Assembly: GCA_020746875.1 (NCBI GenBank)
Contig: JAGTJL010000001.1
Location: forward strand, 682,001 to 746,000
From: Rhexocercosporidium sp. MPI-PUGE-AT-0058
Taxonomy: Eukaryota; Ascomycota; Leotiomycetes; Helotiales
Direction: 5' to 3'
DNA length: 64,000 nucleotides
Under the pieces are notes generated by a model, which saw only the letters and a program-made list of their open reading frames with translations, was not told the DNA's origin and searched no databases. Shown here one piece after another: positions 48,379 through 62,300 of this stretch. Made by a program: the position numbers and the translations under genes. The number at the start of each line of letters is the position of its first letter. The first letter of the stretch is position 1.

Positions 48379-51300
48379 GATTTTATTGATGTGGCTTGGC
48401 CATGCGACTCTATCTTGCGAGTATCGAATTGCTTTTGATGGAGGTGGCCTGATGACTCTTGATCTTGAACATGGATGGCTTGTTTCCAATCATGGTTCTT
48501 CATGAGCACGCCAATTAAATAGAAAGAAGAACCGAGGTTGTTTCTTCATTTTTCCTTCGCAAACAAACAAAAAAGCAAGCAAGCGATATCAGCTAGAAGT
48601 GTGCATAGAGGGCAGGTTATGCGTTTGCGTTTTCCTTTGCTTTTGTACAACTGATTGGCATTTGGCAGCGGGGTGACTGGGGTGGAATGAACATCTGACC
48701 TCACAGTCACAGTGGGCGGAAAAAGCAAAAAGCTGATGGGCGGGGAGACCTCCTTGTCACTTCCTACTCAATGGACAAGATAGCGGTGATGGCTTTTAGA
48801 TGCGATGCAATCTCACGAATTGAAAGTTGGCTTGAGGGCACGGTGGATGTGTTTTGATAGAAAATTGAGAGGAGTTGATATCTCGATCTTGCAGCTTTTC
48901 AGGAGTCCAAGTTGTATTACAGTAGTGATTTCTTGAGATACTCCTCAGTGCACTTCCGGTATAGTTGTTGACTTGCAGCCTCTGTCCAGCTTATTTACCT
49001 TCTTGCTTTCATTCAGTATACTTATTTATGGCTTTGTCACCGAACATGACACCTGAAGTATCATATTATACCATTACTACTTGCTAAAATTGACAGGAGA
49101 AATCATCAGATGGTCAGATCCTAGGAGCAAAGCCGGGAAATTACGGATAAGAGATGCAGCTCTGAACAAGCCGAACTGATTTCATTCGTCTTCGTATTCA
49201 TGTTCATGTTCGTGTTAAAGCTCTGACATTCAGCTTGAAGCTTGAGCTCAGCCTTTTCTCTACAGTTTGAAAAGTCACTGGTGGTCAGAAAAGTTCCGTA
49301 GCTTGAAACTGGGAGGCCGAGCAAGCCGAGTTAGACGGAAGTACAAGTGGTCTCCGCTCTGACCCCTTGCTATCGTATGACTCGTCATGAGGCTTCCCTC
49401 ATTGTCTTTCACTTGCCCTTTCTCCCCTTCCACAATTTGTTGGCAGAAAGAACAGGGCATGATAGCTAAGAATAAACGGGTTGACGACAGACCCCGCATC
49501 CCCTCTTTTCATCTCTTCGCAGCGAGACATCTTGAAGCATTTGATTCCAATCCACTTTCGTACGTATTGACCCTATAAAACTGCAATATGAGCATCAAAC
49601 CCGCCCCAAAGTCAAAGTCAGAAGCCAGAATCGTAATCAAATCTAATCAGCGCGCGGAACGGGAGGGGAGGAGTGGGGTCCTACTGTACTGTACGTGCAG
49701 TAACCAGGTCCGAGCTGATAAGGAGAGCAGTGGAAACTCAGATGGCGACCAACCCTGTTCGGTGTCTTTTAATTGTGGATCGCACGGCCTTATTCCTTGT
49801 TGAATCTTCGGAATCGTTGCCGAGGGGTTTTGAACGAGCTGATGTCGCAGATCAACAACTCTTTAGAGCGCACTTCTCATGTTTTGCATAAAGTGATTAA
49901 GGGGAAAAGAAATTTGCATAGATCTCGTACGTCGGAGTGAGGAGAAGATTTATCAGCTATCGTATAGTAATCGTATTTCGTACTTGGTAGTGTGTTTGCA
50001 GCATTACTTAGTTCCCGTTCAACGTTGTGTTTCGAGGCTTTAGACTATTCGCTGCTGTTCTAGGGCAGCTGCTAAGTTCCTGACGGCGCCGGTGTGACAG
50101 ATGTCAAGCAGCCAGTCAGTAACTGCTTTCTAGCCCGTAAGAGCTAGTGTTATCGCTGTCCTAGTTTCCCTTTAGCTTGTCGAGAGCTGGAAATCCGGGG
50201 TCTTGTAGACTAAGTCGTGCCGTGGTAATTCCCCTCACCTCTCCCTCTCCTCTTTTTCTTTGCCATATCCTCAGTAACAATTCTGCCAACATCTGCCTGC
50301 ACTTATCCGTTGAGTGAGAGGTTTGACTGGAGGCTTTTCATATGCTGTATTTGTTTTTTTGACTGATTTAGGGCTAGTTTGTACTGCCGCTATGCGAAGC
50401 AAGGATCAAAGGCTATGAGAACGAATCAGACACCTTGTGCATAGTTTACACTGGGATCCCTCGACTTCGGCATCTGTGCAATTGCGGCCCCGGAAGCCGT
50501 GGTTCAGGACGGCACGGCTGCTAAGCAAGTTACATCTATCACAGGCCATCTTCAATATCTTGAGGAGAGGTTGGATGCTTCTGTAAACTGGCAATTGATA
50601 CCTGCTTATGTCCTGTATCCTTCAATCCTACACACGCAGATCCGGAGCTCTGGGCCTTGATATGGAAAGAAGAGGACCTCAACCCTGCAGATATCGGTCG
50701 TGCTTCACCACAGTGCAGTAAGTACATGATCCACATGCTCGTTCCAGGTCCCACCATGCAACACGAATTTGACACACCCTGGAATCTCAATCGATCGTTG
50801 AACCCAGATCCCAGATCCCTCCCTGGTCGAGCGTCGCACACGGCACAGCTCCTTTCCCCCAGATAAGTAACTCCTCCCAGGTATTTCCCCAAGGCCGAGG
50901 AGACACTTCATCCCAAAGATATCAATTTTATACCGGTTCAACATTGACACTTGTTCGAGTGGCCATCCTTCTGGTACGCTTGATGTTTCTCCAGCACCAA
51001 CCGAACCAAGCAGATTAGAGTCCAAACATCATAGACTTCTTCGTTGTTCCCGTTCGGATCCTTCTCGACCGTTTCTCGTCTCCCAGTCGATCGGTTTTGT
51101 GTAGGAAGGAACGAAAGAATTTGAGAGCCGCATCCACAGCTGTAGAGCACATTGCCAGCGTTTCGCTCGACCAGAGTGCCTTCACCTGCCACAGTTTCAA
51201 GTCGTTGCACTGCCATCTGACAGTTACCCCACTCCAAGTTCGCTCCAAATCACAGCCCGACGTCAATTTGCAACGTCTAATATCTTCTGCCCTTTATCAC

Positions 51301-51435
51301 TCCAGCCCTAAAGGCCCTTTCTGAAGAACTGGATAAAGACAACGCTTCGGAAATTTCATACAGGCCACTGATCTACCGCTTCTTGCAGATCGCCCCCTTG
51401 TCTCTGTGGCGCATTGAGGATATACCGGTAGCAGA
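48379..51435. promoter_or_regulatory. Long (3 kb) intergenic region upstream of the Zn2Cys6 factor
   Basis: Neither strand shows a convincing gene. The right third (50550-51300) has several overlapping open frames on both strands without recognisable domains. It may hold a long 5' leader or small unrecognised transcript of the regulator, as is common for fungal transcription factors. Confidence 0.4.
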
Positions 51436-53753
51436 ATGGTTTATTGCGGGAAGCCCTCGAGGGGCTGCCAGATGTGCCGGACACGAAGAATTAAAGTGAG
51501 AGATGCTTCTTGTTATCCTGAAGTGTCATTGAAGCTATTGCTAACCTTTTAAAAGTGTGACGAAACGAAACCGACATGCAATCAATGCGCCAAGTCGAGA
51601 CGAGTATGTCCTGGATACAAAGACGACTTCGATCTCGTCTTCCGAAACGAAACGCAAGCTACAGAGAGAAGGGCTCGGAGAGCAGTCAACAGCAAGAGAA
51701 CAGGTTCTCAAATCACTCTCGCAATCCAACAATCATCCTTTTCAGTTACAGCAAAAGATGAAACTAGTCCAGAACGATCACCTACATTGATCGCACCAAA
51801 TCCCGACCAGGACATGTCGAATGCAATGGTACCAATGGGCGCGCTGACAATTCCTCTGGAACAACAAGCTCCTTGCTTCTTCGTCTCGAATTTTGTTATT
51901 GCACCTCGTCTTGAGACAAGGGGGTATTTTGACTTCTTGATGCCGATGCTGAAGAACGAGTCTGCGAATTCGCATCTGTCACTTGCATTCTCAGCTGTTG
52001 CGATGGCTTCACTAGCAAATCGACCAAATACCAGAGGGCAGCGGGTGTTGTTCAGTCAGGCTATTGGACAATATGCGAAAGCACTGAAGGCTACTAATCT
52101 GGCTTTGCAGACGCCTGCTCATCAGAAGACGGATGCCACTTTAGCGGCTATTCTAATGTTGGGGTTCTTCGAGGTATGATTTTACTTTCGGAAGATGGGC
52201 TGAATGCTAACTCCGAGAAGACCGTAGCATCGGAAAAGAGTAATGCTATGGCTTGGTACTCACATGTTGATGGCGCGGTTCAACTTGTAAGAATGAGAGG
52301 CAGGAAGCAACTACGAACTAAAGCCGGCTATTCGCTGTTTATAGCCGTACGGCAACAAATGGTAAACACTCCTTCTGATCTAGCACTTCCCGACTGCTAA
52401 CATACACAAAGCTCGTATCCGCTCTATCAGGATCCAAGCCTCTTAGCATGGGAGCAGAATGGTGGATCGCCGACGCCGAAAAAGATAAAATCGGCATCTT
52501 CGTCACAGCTTTGTCCTGCCGCCTCGCCGAGCTGCGCGTCGACCTTAACAACGCCCTCTCCACCTTCCCACGCACACCAGAATACCTCCAAGAAGTGAGT
52601 AGCATCATGCGGCGCGGGCAAGCTCTCGAAGCCGAATGCGTAGAATGGGAAGCTGCCTTGCCAGACGAGTGGCGCCCGCGTACCGTCTCGTGGGTCGACC
52701 AAGTCCCCGGCGGCGATATTACGAAAGCAGAAGTCTTCCCAGGAAAGGTAGATATGTATACCGACATCAGCATCGCCAATCTCTGGAACCAGATGAGAGT
52801 AGCCAGGCTCTTCATTTCAGGCGCTGTAGTCCGCTGCGCGGCGTGGATCTGCTCGCCTGTCGATTACCGCACCACGCCCGAGTATGCGCAAGCTGTACGG
52901 CTATCTGTCGATCTCATCACAGACGTCATTGCTGCGACGCCGTACCATCTCGGCTGGCGCGTAAGCCAGGGCGGGATTCTCAAGTCTGGTGATTTCGCGA
53001 GCCCGTATTCGGGTGACAGTGGTGTTACAAGCTCGAAAGCGATCGGAGGCGTCTTCATGATGTGGCCGCTCTTCAGTATCTCAAACATGGATTACATATC
53101 TGACGCTCAGCGGGTGTGGGTGAAAGGACGACTGATGTACGTGAGTGAGACTTTGGGCCTGAATCATGCAAAGGTGTTGAGTAATGTAAGTCAATGAACA
53201 TCTCCTTTTCGCTTTCCCCAAAATTACCAGCAACATTCGGGATTAAGCGAGCAAGGATCACCTTATTTGAATGTGCTGACAACAAGCAAAGTTCCATCTC
53301 CGTCTCCCATCCATGATCATCCGCCGTGACAATATGATGCATATGGCCCAATCTGCGTCAGCCTCCGCAGCTTCAACACGCGGGTTCTCTCCTCCCATTG
53401 CGGCAAACACATCGCAGCACATCACTACGAGCACGATCTCCAACCTCGCTGCATCGAACGGCTTCGCCAATACCGCTACTAGCTTCATTAGCAACGCGAT
53501 GCCACACTCCATCTCAAGTAACAGTGCCTACACGACTGAACCTCCCTCAGCAGTAGCAACTGGAGGAGCTGGAATAGGAGCTCCGAGTGCTATGACGACC
53601 GGGTTACCGATGTACACGATGAACCCACTTCAGCAAAGAGAGGCGATGTTGAAGGAGACCTGGGAGAATGAACGAAAGAATCTTTTGAAGAAGGCGAGTA
53701 ATTCGCAGGGCGATTCTGTTGAGAGGTTGTTGGCGAATTATTTTGTCGTTTAA
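51436..53753 (+). CDS. Zn2Cys6 (GAL4-type) transcription factor with fungal TF domain
   Basis: Five exons (51436-51495, 51556-52173, 52218-52361, 52412-53185, 53292-53753) encode 685 residues. The binuclear zinc cluster lies at residues about 11-38: GCQMCRTRRIKCDETKP then CNQCAKSRRVC, spacing C-x2-C-x6-C-x5-C-x2-C-x6-C, with the first intron after the second basic helix turn (IK/CDE). A basic linker follows. A fungal-specific regulatory domain (DUF3468-like) then spans most of the protein, starting at about APCFFVSNFVIAPR. The C-terminus is Ser/Thr/Ala-rich. Exon 3 has two adjacent acceptors (52216-52217 and 52219-52220) that add or drop one Lys. It is nuclear and DNA-binding by family. Target genes are unknown, and no metabolic cluster is adjacent. 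Confidence 0.92.
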
Positions 53754-54617
53754 GCAGGTTAGGCAGGCAGCTGTGCTGGGGTTCAGGATTGGAGCAGGCG
53801 TTTCTGGAGGGGGGTTACATGGTTGATTGATTTTTGATCGAAGTTGATCTTACGACACTTGCGTGGTGGTGTGCAAAAAGCGGAATGGACTGGCTTCTTC
53901 TTGACCTACTCTTGAGGAGACAGACGCATTGACATCTGCCAGTCGGTCTGTTTCACTGCAAGGGTGACTAAGGAAATGCTTCATTTAATTGGAGCTATCG
54001 CTACATGCTTCCGAGAAGGAGGTGGGCAAGTCTCTACTGGCGTTGTGTTCTGCATTCCACGGCGTTCTCACGACCATCATATCTCCGTGTTGGATACGAA
54101 AAGTCCGTTGGGGGAATGGATGTGACTCCCTCTCTACTGGGATATGGTATGAGAAAGGGCGGTGATATGGGTCTTTTGGCTCTGTTTTGGTTAGATGTTT
54201 GTTTGGCTGGGTCTATATGTATGAGATAGGTCAAGAATGACACCAATATTTTATATTGTTTCTTGGGCCTGCACTGCATGTCGATTGTATACTGATTTCT
54301 GCAAGTAGAGAGAAGTCAAGAGGAAAGCAGAGTATGTGTGTAGGATATCTAGACGAGAATACGATCAGGACGATCTTGATACTCATCTATATTATAGACG
54401 TTTAGAATATTATGACTATGATCTCATGAAAGCGTGTCCTACCTGATTTACCTGTCGCTTTTCTGTCTGCATTCGAAAGGTTTTCGAACGCTCCTAAACT
54501 TTACTGGATTAGAATTCCTCATCGTTCACGGTCACTTTAGGCACACCTGTTACTGCACTTCACAAACTGGATCTCACCTGGAAGGATTGCCAAATTTAAT
54601 CCAAGCTAAACTCGGCA
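53754..54617. other. Convergent intergenic region
   Basis: Lies between the 3' ends of the Zn2Cys6 gene and VPS51. No gene is seen. Confidence 0.5.
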
Positions 54618-55601
54618 TCATGGACTCGATTCTAGACTAGCAACAGCATCCTCACCCCTCAAAGCTCTCTCCCCATCCTCGATACACTCAGCAACATCAG
54701 GACCACCGACACCCCTCTCCCTCCACCTCTCCAACAATCTCTTCTCTTTCTCCCACAACGCATTCGCGTCATCAACCTTGCCCTGCTTAACAAGGCCCCT
54801 AACCCTCTCTGGCGTACCCAACACTCTCTGAACTACAACCCTCGTCCTCCTCCTCCTCTCCGCTCTCTCAGCTTCCTCTTTATCAATTACCCCACCCTCC
54901 CCTTCTTTTCTCAACCCCTCAACCCCCCTCCTAACCCTCTCAACTAGCTCCTCCACCCCCTCAACACCATCCCCCTTCTTCTTCCCGCCAGCCGCTCCAG
55001 GCCCCCTCCCACCAGCACCAGCACCAGTACTCGCACTCGCACTATCACCATCCCCAACTCCCTCCCTCATCCTCCCAATCATCTCCGTCGCCACAATCAA
55101 CTTACTATAATTATCATAAACCAACGCCTTCCTCTCCGCATCCAGGGCCCTAACATCCGCAAGCACGCCCCTGTAGATCCCCAACACCTCGCCTAGACTC
55201 TTCTCCTCTAATACCTTCTTGACGTATTCCTCCGCGTTGAAATCCTCTCGGTCCATCTCACTCTCCACATCGTCGCCTCCATGCCCGTAGTCGTCGGGAA
55301 AGGAATGGATGCTAGAACTCGCCGGCGAGCTCGGCGCTTGTGATGTTGTGGCGAGTGAGGAGGGCGCAGAGGCTTTTTGGAGGTTGTAGTACTCGCGGAG
55401 TGCGGCGCGGTTGCGTTTCGGTTGTGCGGCTGGGAGGGTGGTGTTTGTGTTTGAGGGATTGGAGGGGATTGGAGGCCGCGAGGGAGAGGACTCTGAGCGT
55501 GCTGTGTCGAGACTGGGGCGGGAGGAGGAGGTGGGTGTTGAGAGGAGGGGGATGCGGCGGCCGGAGAGGGAGGGTTCGCGGGGGCTGGCTATTGTTGACA
55601 T
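54618..55601 (-). CDS. VPS51: Vps51, GARP complex subunit
   Basis: A single exon of 327 codons. GARP tethers endosome-derived vesicles at the trans-Golgi. The N-terminus is Ser/Pro-rich with a short conserved RAALREYYNLQKA segment (residues about 64-76), the kind of motif in Vps51 that contacts the t-SNARE. NAEEYVKKVLEEKSLGEVL and VYDNYSKLIVATEMIGRMRE (about 125-185) form the Vps51/Exo84-like coiled-coil core. A Gly/Ala-rich insert follows (about 190-210), and the C-terminal part is highly charged helix (EKRLLERWRERG). Length suits fungal Vps51, which is much shorter than the animal protein. No introns. It is divergent from RMI1 across 282 bp. Confidence 0.87.
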   Translation of the reverse strand: MSTIASPREPSLSGRRIPLLSTPTSSSRPSLDTARSESSPSRPPIPSNPSNTNTTLPAAQPKRNRAALREYYNLQKASAPSSLATTSQAPSSPASSSIHSFPDDYGHGGDDVESEMDREDFNAEEYVKKVLEEKSLGEVLGIYRGVLADVRALDAERKALVYDNYSKLIVATEMIGRMREGVGDGDSASASTGAGAGGRGPGAAGGKKKGDGVEGVEELVERVRRGVEGLRKEGEGGVIDKEEAERAERRRRTRVVVQRVLGTPERVRGLVKQGKVDDANALWEKEKRLLERWRERGVGGPDVAECIEDGERALRGEDAVASLESSP

Positions 55602-55883
55602 TTTGTTTGTATGCTACGTGTTTTGTTTCGAAGGCTTGCCTGGGAGGATATTGGATTATCTGGGAGGTAGTAGAGGCATTGAGTTGGGTCGTTTGTTGCT
55701 GATTGAACTGTGTATATATTGTATTTGGAGTGAAGTTGGAGAACGATGTTGACCGAGCTCCCCTGCCACGCACGCGAGGCTGAGAGTTGAAGCGAGGCTG
55801 CGCTTTTGACATTACAATAACATTGCCTTCCTTTCAAGCCTATTCCTACAACAACACAGCCAAACCACAAAAACACTACCGAA
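55602..55883. promoter_or_regulatory. Divergent promoter region, VPS51 / RMI1
   Basis: Only 282 bases separate the two outward-pointing start codons, so the genes probably share a bidirectional promoter. No specific factor site was assigned. Confidence 0.6.
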
Positions 55884-56672
55884 ATGGCACAACAACAACA
55901 ACCAACACTCGCCTCTTTAATCCACTCCCTAACCTCTCTCTCCCTCCCAACACCCACCCCCCTCTTCCTGCAACCAATCCTCAGCCCCGCGACCTCAAGT
56001 TCCAACCGTCCCACCCCCCTCGCAGTCCTAACCGCAACCGCAAAACACCGCCTCCTCTCCGCCTCTATAACATCCACCCCGTCCACCCCCTCGATCCTCG
56101 CACCCTCGACCCCAGCCTTCCCAGCAAATATAACAGCCGTGCGTGTGAGAGAACGGGTGTTGGCTGAAGATGTGTTCGTGCAGGTAGTGGATATCGAGGA
56201 TCTGGGACGCAGTAAGTGGGAACAGATTGAGGGGTTGGAGGCTGAGAGGAAGGGGGAGACGACGAAAGGGAGGGAGGTTATTAGGGTTGTTCCTGTAGAA
56301 GAGGAACCTAGTTCTGCTGGGACGCAATTCCCTACTCAAGGACAAGCTAATAACCAGAGTCAAGGCCAGACGGGAGATAAGGCTTCAAAAGGGCCATTTA
56401 AGTTACTGATGCAGGATTGGAAGGGAGTTATGGTTTGGGGATTTGAGGTCAGGAAGGTGGAGAAGGTGGGATTGCCGCCTGTGATGGGTATCGGGTGTAA
56501 GATGTTACTGAGGAGGGGGACGAAGGTTGCGAGGGGGATGGTATTGCTTGAGCCGGGTGGAGTGGTGGTTTTTGGAGGGAAGATTGACAGTGAGGATAAG
56601 GCTTGGAGGGCGGGGAGGGAGGAGAGGTTGAGGAGGGAGGTTGAGGAGAGGGGTGATAGGGAGGGAGAGTAA
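55884..56672 (+). CDS. RMI1: RecQ-mediated genome instability protein 1 (Rmi1)
   Basis: A single exon encodes 262 residues. Rmi1 is the OB-fold partner of Top3 and the Sgs1/BLM helicase in dissolving double Holliday junctions. The N-terminal helical part is Ser/Pro/Thr-rich (about 1-75). The OB fold follows: TAVRVRERVLAEDVFVQVVDIEDLG, then, after a Gln/Ser-rich insertion loop (about 135-170), GPFKLLMQDWKGVMVWGFEV, GIGCKMLLRRGTKVARGMVLLEPG and VVVFGGKID. This order (lead strand, loop, KLLMQD...VWGFE, GCKMLLR) is that of Rmi1. The tail is charged. Length is close to yeast Rmi1 (241). The gene appears intact. Confidence 0.88.
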   Translation: MAQQQQPTLASLIHSLTSLSLPTPTPLFLQPILSPATSSSNRPTPLAVLTATAKHRLLSASITSTPSTPSILAPSTPAFPANITAVRVRERVLAEDVFVQVVDIEDLGRSKWEQIEGLEAERKGETTKGREVIRVVPVEEEPSSAGTQFPTQGQANNQSQGQTGDKASKGPFKLLMQDWKGVMVWGFEVRKVEKVGLPPVMGIGCKMLLRRGTKVARGMVLLEPGGVVVFGGKIDSEDKAWRAGREERLRREVEERGDREGE

Positions 56673-57995
56673 ATTACAATTGGTTATGGAAAGGTAGATG
56701 GGTATGGCGTTTTTTGGAGTCTGAGATACCCTTTTGGCATTTGGAGTTATTAGAAGCTAGTTTTCAGGTATAGCACATACGTGTAACTCAAGGTCACAAA
56801 CAAGCTTGAAGAGATAATCTATATATCAGAATCAGTAATAAGTCAGGCTCATGACCGAGAAAGACAATTAGACGAGTCCCTGAAAAAAAAAACATTGCCA
56901 TCTAAGTTATTGTGGTAAGCACTTCGCTCCAACGAAAGAGACAATACCATTTCTTTCCTCCCAGTGAGACACCCAAATATCCAAAGAAGCAAACAATCAA
57001 GCAAGCCGGCCACCAAAACCAACACCCTCCGGTCGATTCGTCATACTACCCTCTCGTGAGATCAAAGGAAAATGGGTAAGGAGAGATTTTGCAAAACCAG
57101 GATTATACAGAATAAGAGCAAGTAAGTCGCACACGCACACGCACACGCACACGCAAATATATATTCTTTCTCTTTCATGCCTTTATAATCGAGGTGACTG
57201 ATCAGTTCATTGGTTCATTCGTTCGTTCGTACGGTCTTCGCAAGAAGCAAGAAAAAGGCTAGCACCGCACAAAATTCCACATCTCATCTGATCTCAGCCG
57301 ATCAATCGCCCAAATCCATCCATTTGATTGATCATGCCATCCATACGCTCAAGCAGAGATCAGACTAGACCAGACCAAGTTCCATCATAATTTTCGCTAT
57401 CCTCTAGAGTTCTTCAAAGAGGTTTATTTCCATCCTACTGGATCCATCATCGGACCAATACCTACCCATGCAATTAGGAAAAGCAAACAAGAAAAGACGA
57501 AGTAAAAAGCGAAGAAGTGAGAAAATGGTCATTCCGAAAAACCCTTGCTCCCTCCCAAACCTCTAGGACACAAAAGGGAACAGAAGGCAGGCAAGCAAGC
57601 GTTTGAATACACAGAAAGCTTTGTTCCTTTCTTTCGTTCTTCCCTTCCCTTCCCACATTGCTGGAAAAAAAAGTCTGTGATGCCTGCCAATCTGATCTCA
57701 ATCCATTTATTTCATTCAAATAATTTCCCAAGCTACCCGGATGCTCTTCTTAAGAGTTTCCACAAAACAGACAATGATAGCAGAGAGAAGTGTATCGTAT
57801 TGTATCATAGGTCGTCGGTCAGCCAAAGAAAGCAAGGTAGTTCCCGCATCAGTCGAGATCGAGTTGAACATATGCCGGTCAATTTTCAAATGCGAGGTTT
57901 GAGAGAGGTAGCAAGAACGAGCATGCGAGGCATGTTTTGGGACAGGGTGAGCTAGTCGGAACGGAAACACGCGAGGGATACGCTTGAAAATTGGC
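56673..57995. other. Convergent intergenic region, RMI1 / MAPK 3' flanks
   Basis: 1.3 kb without a gene, except a GCACAC simple repeat. It probably holds the long 3' untranslated regions of both genes. Confidence 0.5.
57128..57154. repeat. (GCACAC)n short tandem repeat
   Basis: Four perfect copies of a six-base GCACAC unit, followed by AT-rich sequence. A likely polymorphic microsatellite. Confidence 0.9.
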
Positions 57996-59378
<1,383 letters not shown>

Positions 59379-62300
59379 CTTGTTGGTGGAGAGCTACTCG
59401 AGCAAGCAGATGTTGTATTTGTTCGACTTCGGTCTGTTTGCAACGTGAATTTGCAGACGAAGGAGCGTGTCTGCGGGAAAGAGTTGATGTATTTACTCTT
59501 CAGAGGTTGAGGAGAAGGAGAGGTAGAGGCTCCTTTGTTGGCTGGTTGGTGGTGATCTTGTGGTGGTGGTCAAAGACAGTTGATGATTCGAGGTCTCGGC
59601 GTGTTGACTTTTGAATCAGGTCGTGAGGTGAAGACCGCTTAAATTATGCCTGACTGACCAGCTCTTCACTTTTCCTGGCCTTTGGATCTGCTGATTCACT
59701 CTGACTCAATTAGCAGGGTAATTTTATTTTTCTCGACCTTCGCTTGGACTTGACGATGCAATTTCTCGAGGTGTGATCGTGGTTGCCAGTTGTGGTACGT
59801 ACAGTGCAGTGCGGTGCAGTCTTTTGCTCGACACTGAATGCTGATATAATAACAGTCGAATCTACGCTCGGCCCTGCCAGGAAATATGCAGACGTCGCAG
59901 CTTTTCCAAATCAGCACCAGGTATTCAGGAGGTGTTTTTCCGTGCGCCAAGGGTTCTTTGAAGCACTTCTAGAACATCAATGGAAATCAGCAAGCGGCCC
60001 TCTCCTCTCCTTTTCTCGTCTCTTTGTTGCGGCGGCCCTTGTGTGTCGGCTTTGTCTTTTTCTGACACCAGCCGACCAGGCTTCCAGAACGTCTCGATGG
60101 CCTCTGCAGACTCTGCAGACTCTATGTACAGCAGATCTCGAGATACCTCACGTCTGCCGTGTTCGAGGGGGTGCATTCCGTACCTGTAATCTCCAACTCT
60201 GCGCTGTTCCAGCCTGACGTTGAGCTGGTGCCCCGCTACAAGGGCTGCCCAAGGACCGTTCGGTACGGAGTGTATGAGGGAGGATGAATAAAAGCCGGCT
60301 GCAGATCGAATAGAGTGGCAGATGGGAATGAGGAAGTGGTAGATGGGCAGATGTCAAGGGGAAAGTCAGTCAGTCAGTCGATGGGAGGGAAGGTCGATGT
60401 TGATGGTATGTAGAAGGGTTGGAGATGAGGTTGCAAGACCAGCTTCTGGGCACAGGGGTCGGAGGTCGGAGGTCACGATGTTGCTTCACTCGACTGGCTG
60501 GCTGGCTGAGGGAGAGGAGGTCAGGTCAGGACTGGTTCTGGCTCTGGTTCTGGTCGGACTTGTAACTCTGGGTTGCTGGTTGAAGTCTAGTCGATGTGGG
60601 TGGGCATGGACGGAGCATGGATGGGGGGGAGGGGGGATGAGGCCCATGAGGAGGGGTCGTTGCGGTTACGGGCCTGCCCTTTCCCCCTTCCCTTCCCTTC
60701 CCTCCTCTTGTCTTGTCTTGCCGTCAGGTTCACTTCACGCTGGCTCCCTCACTCCCTCCCCTTTCCTTGTCAGTCTCCCTCTCCCCCTTGTCTCGTCCCT
60801 TTTCCACTTGTGCTCGAGGATGGTGCGAGGGGACTGTGACTGGCTGGGCAGCTGCTTGGGGGCTGAGTGGCTTGACCGCGATGCCGAATCAGCGTATCAA
60901 GGACTGGCAGCAGGCTTCAACAGGAGGGGCGAGCGTTGTTAGCGAGGGGTCGGTCCCGCTGGACGCTTTGTTTGGTCGTCATTCTAAGCGCTGGCTGCTA
61001 TCACACAAGTCTAGCCCAGTAAACAGCACCAACATCCTCATCACCAACATCGAGAAGTAACCGCACCACAGGTCTTCCGGAATAGTTTCTGCCACCTCAA
61101 GGCGCCTGTTTCACGGGTGTAGCTATCGATAGTGGTGTTTCATGACTGGCTACGGTGATGTGATGGCAGAGATGTGACCACAGATGACCACAGACCAGGC
61201 CAGACTGATGTTGGAGTTAGAAGACTGGAGTGCAAGGCCAGCCAATTACAGTAGCATTTAGGGCCGTAGATACATATGCCTGTCTGATTCCTGGTTGCAA
61301 TGTATTTTTATACAACAGTGCTATCTTCAGTATCTAGTCAGGGCAACTTACTCTACCTTTGCCGACAAGCCACAGACACCAGATCAACTCATCACTTACA
61401 GATTCTACTCGACCCTATACAAAACAAAACAACCATACTCGTAGATTAAATAAAGTACCGCAAGAACAGCTCAAGCAGAACAGCTCAACTCAACCAACTC
61501 TCCGAAAATAAAATAAAAGATCTCCATCCCATCCTCCACCGCTCTCTCCCTCAGCTATATCACAAGCTGATATAGCCTCCCCTACCCAACCACTGTTCCC
61601 CCCAACCATTCATTCCCTCTAACCCCTGCCTTACCCTACCCTCTCATACCCAACCCTACCCTGCACTACCTTCTTCAGAGAACCAGGGATCCTCCTTCTT
61701 CATCCCAAAAACAGTCGTCAAACACCTCCCAAACGATGGCTTCTCGCTTACGAACTTCTAGACTTCCAAGCCTCAGGAACCGATCCCATCCGGTCGATTA
61801 AGATGTGCTGTGCTGTGTTGTGCTATGCTGTGTTGTGCTGTATTGTGGATTTATTATTTATGAAATCCCGGGACAATTTTTATTATTTTTAATTAATTAT
61901 CTTTCGTCTGATCACTTCAATTCACTTCGACGTGGTAATTTGCATGACACCCCACTCCCCTCCCTTTCCTTCCGGCCCTTCGTTGATCCCGGTCTGATAA
62001 TTTATTTATCTATTTGTGTATCTGATTGGCTGGCTGGCTAGATGACAAGTGGATTTATGTTTGTGATGTGGATGTGATGTGATGTGATTCTAGACTTTTG
62101 CTTGCCACTTGCGGGAATTACATGTTGTAAGGATAGGTACTGAAGAACAGCACCTCTAGTTGCCGATCTGCCGCTCCGTCGCCGTTGTCGTGAGTGACTC
62201 TTGTCATCGGGGCAATTCCATTGCACGACATGCGGTAACTCTGCAACTTCCTTCCATTTACATCCCGCATATTGAACGAGTGAGCAATGAAAATTTGAAC

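Noticed and set aside
50938..51237. Minus-strand 99-residue frame that looks coherent
   Set aside because: No family recognised, and overlapping frames on both strands are equally long.
60343..60942. Plus-strand 199-residue open frame
   Set aside because: Low-complexity and repeat-derived composition, no domain and no splice or leader context; treated as chance.
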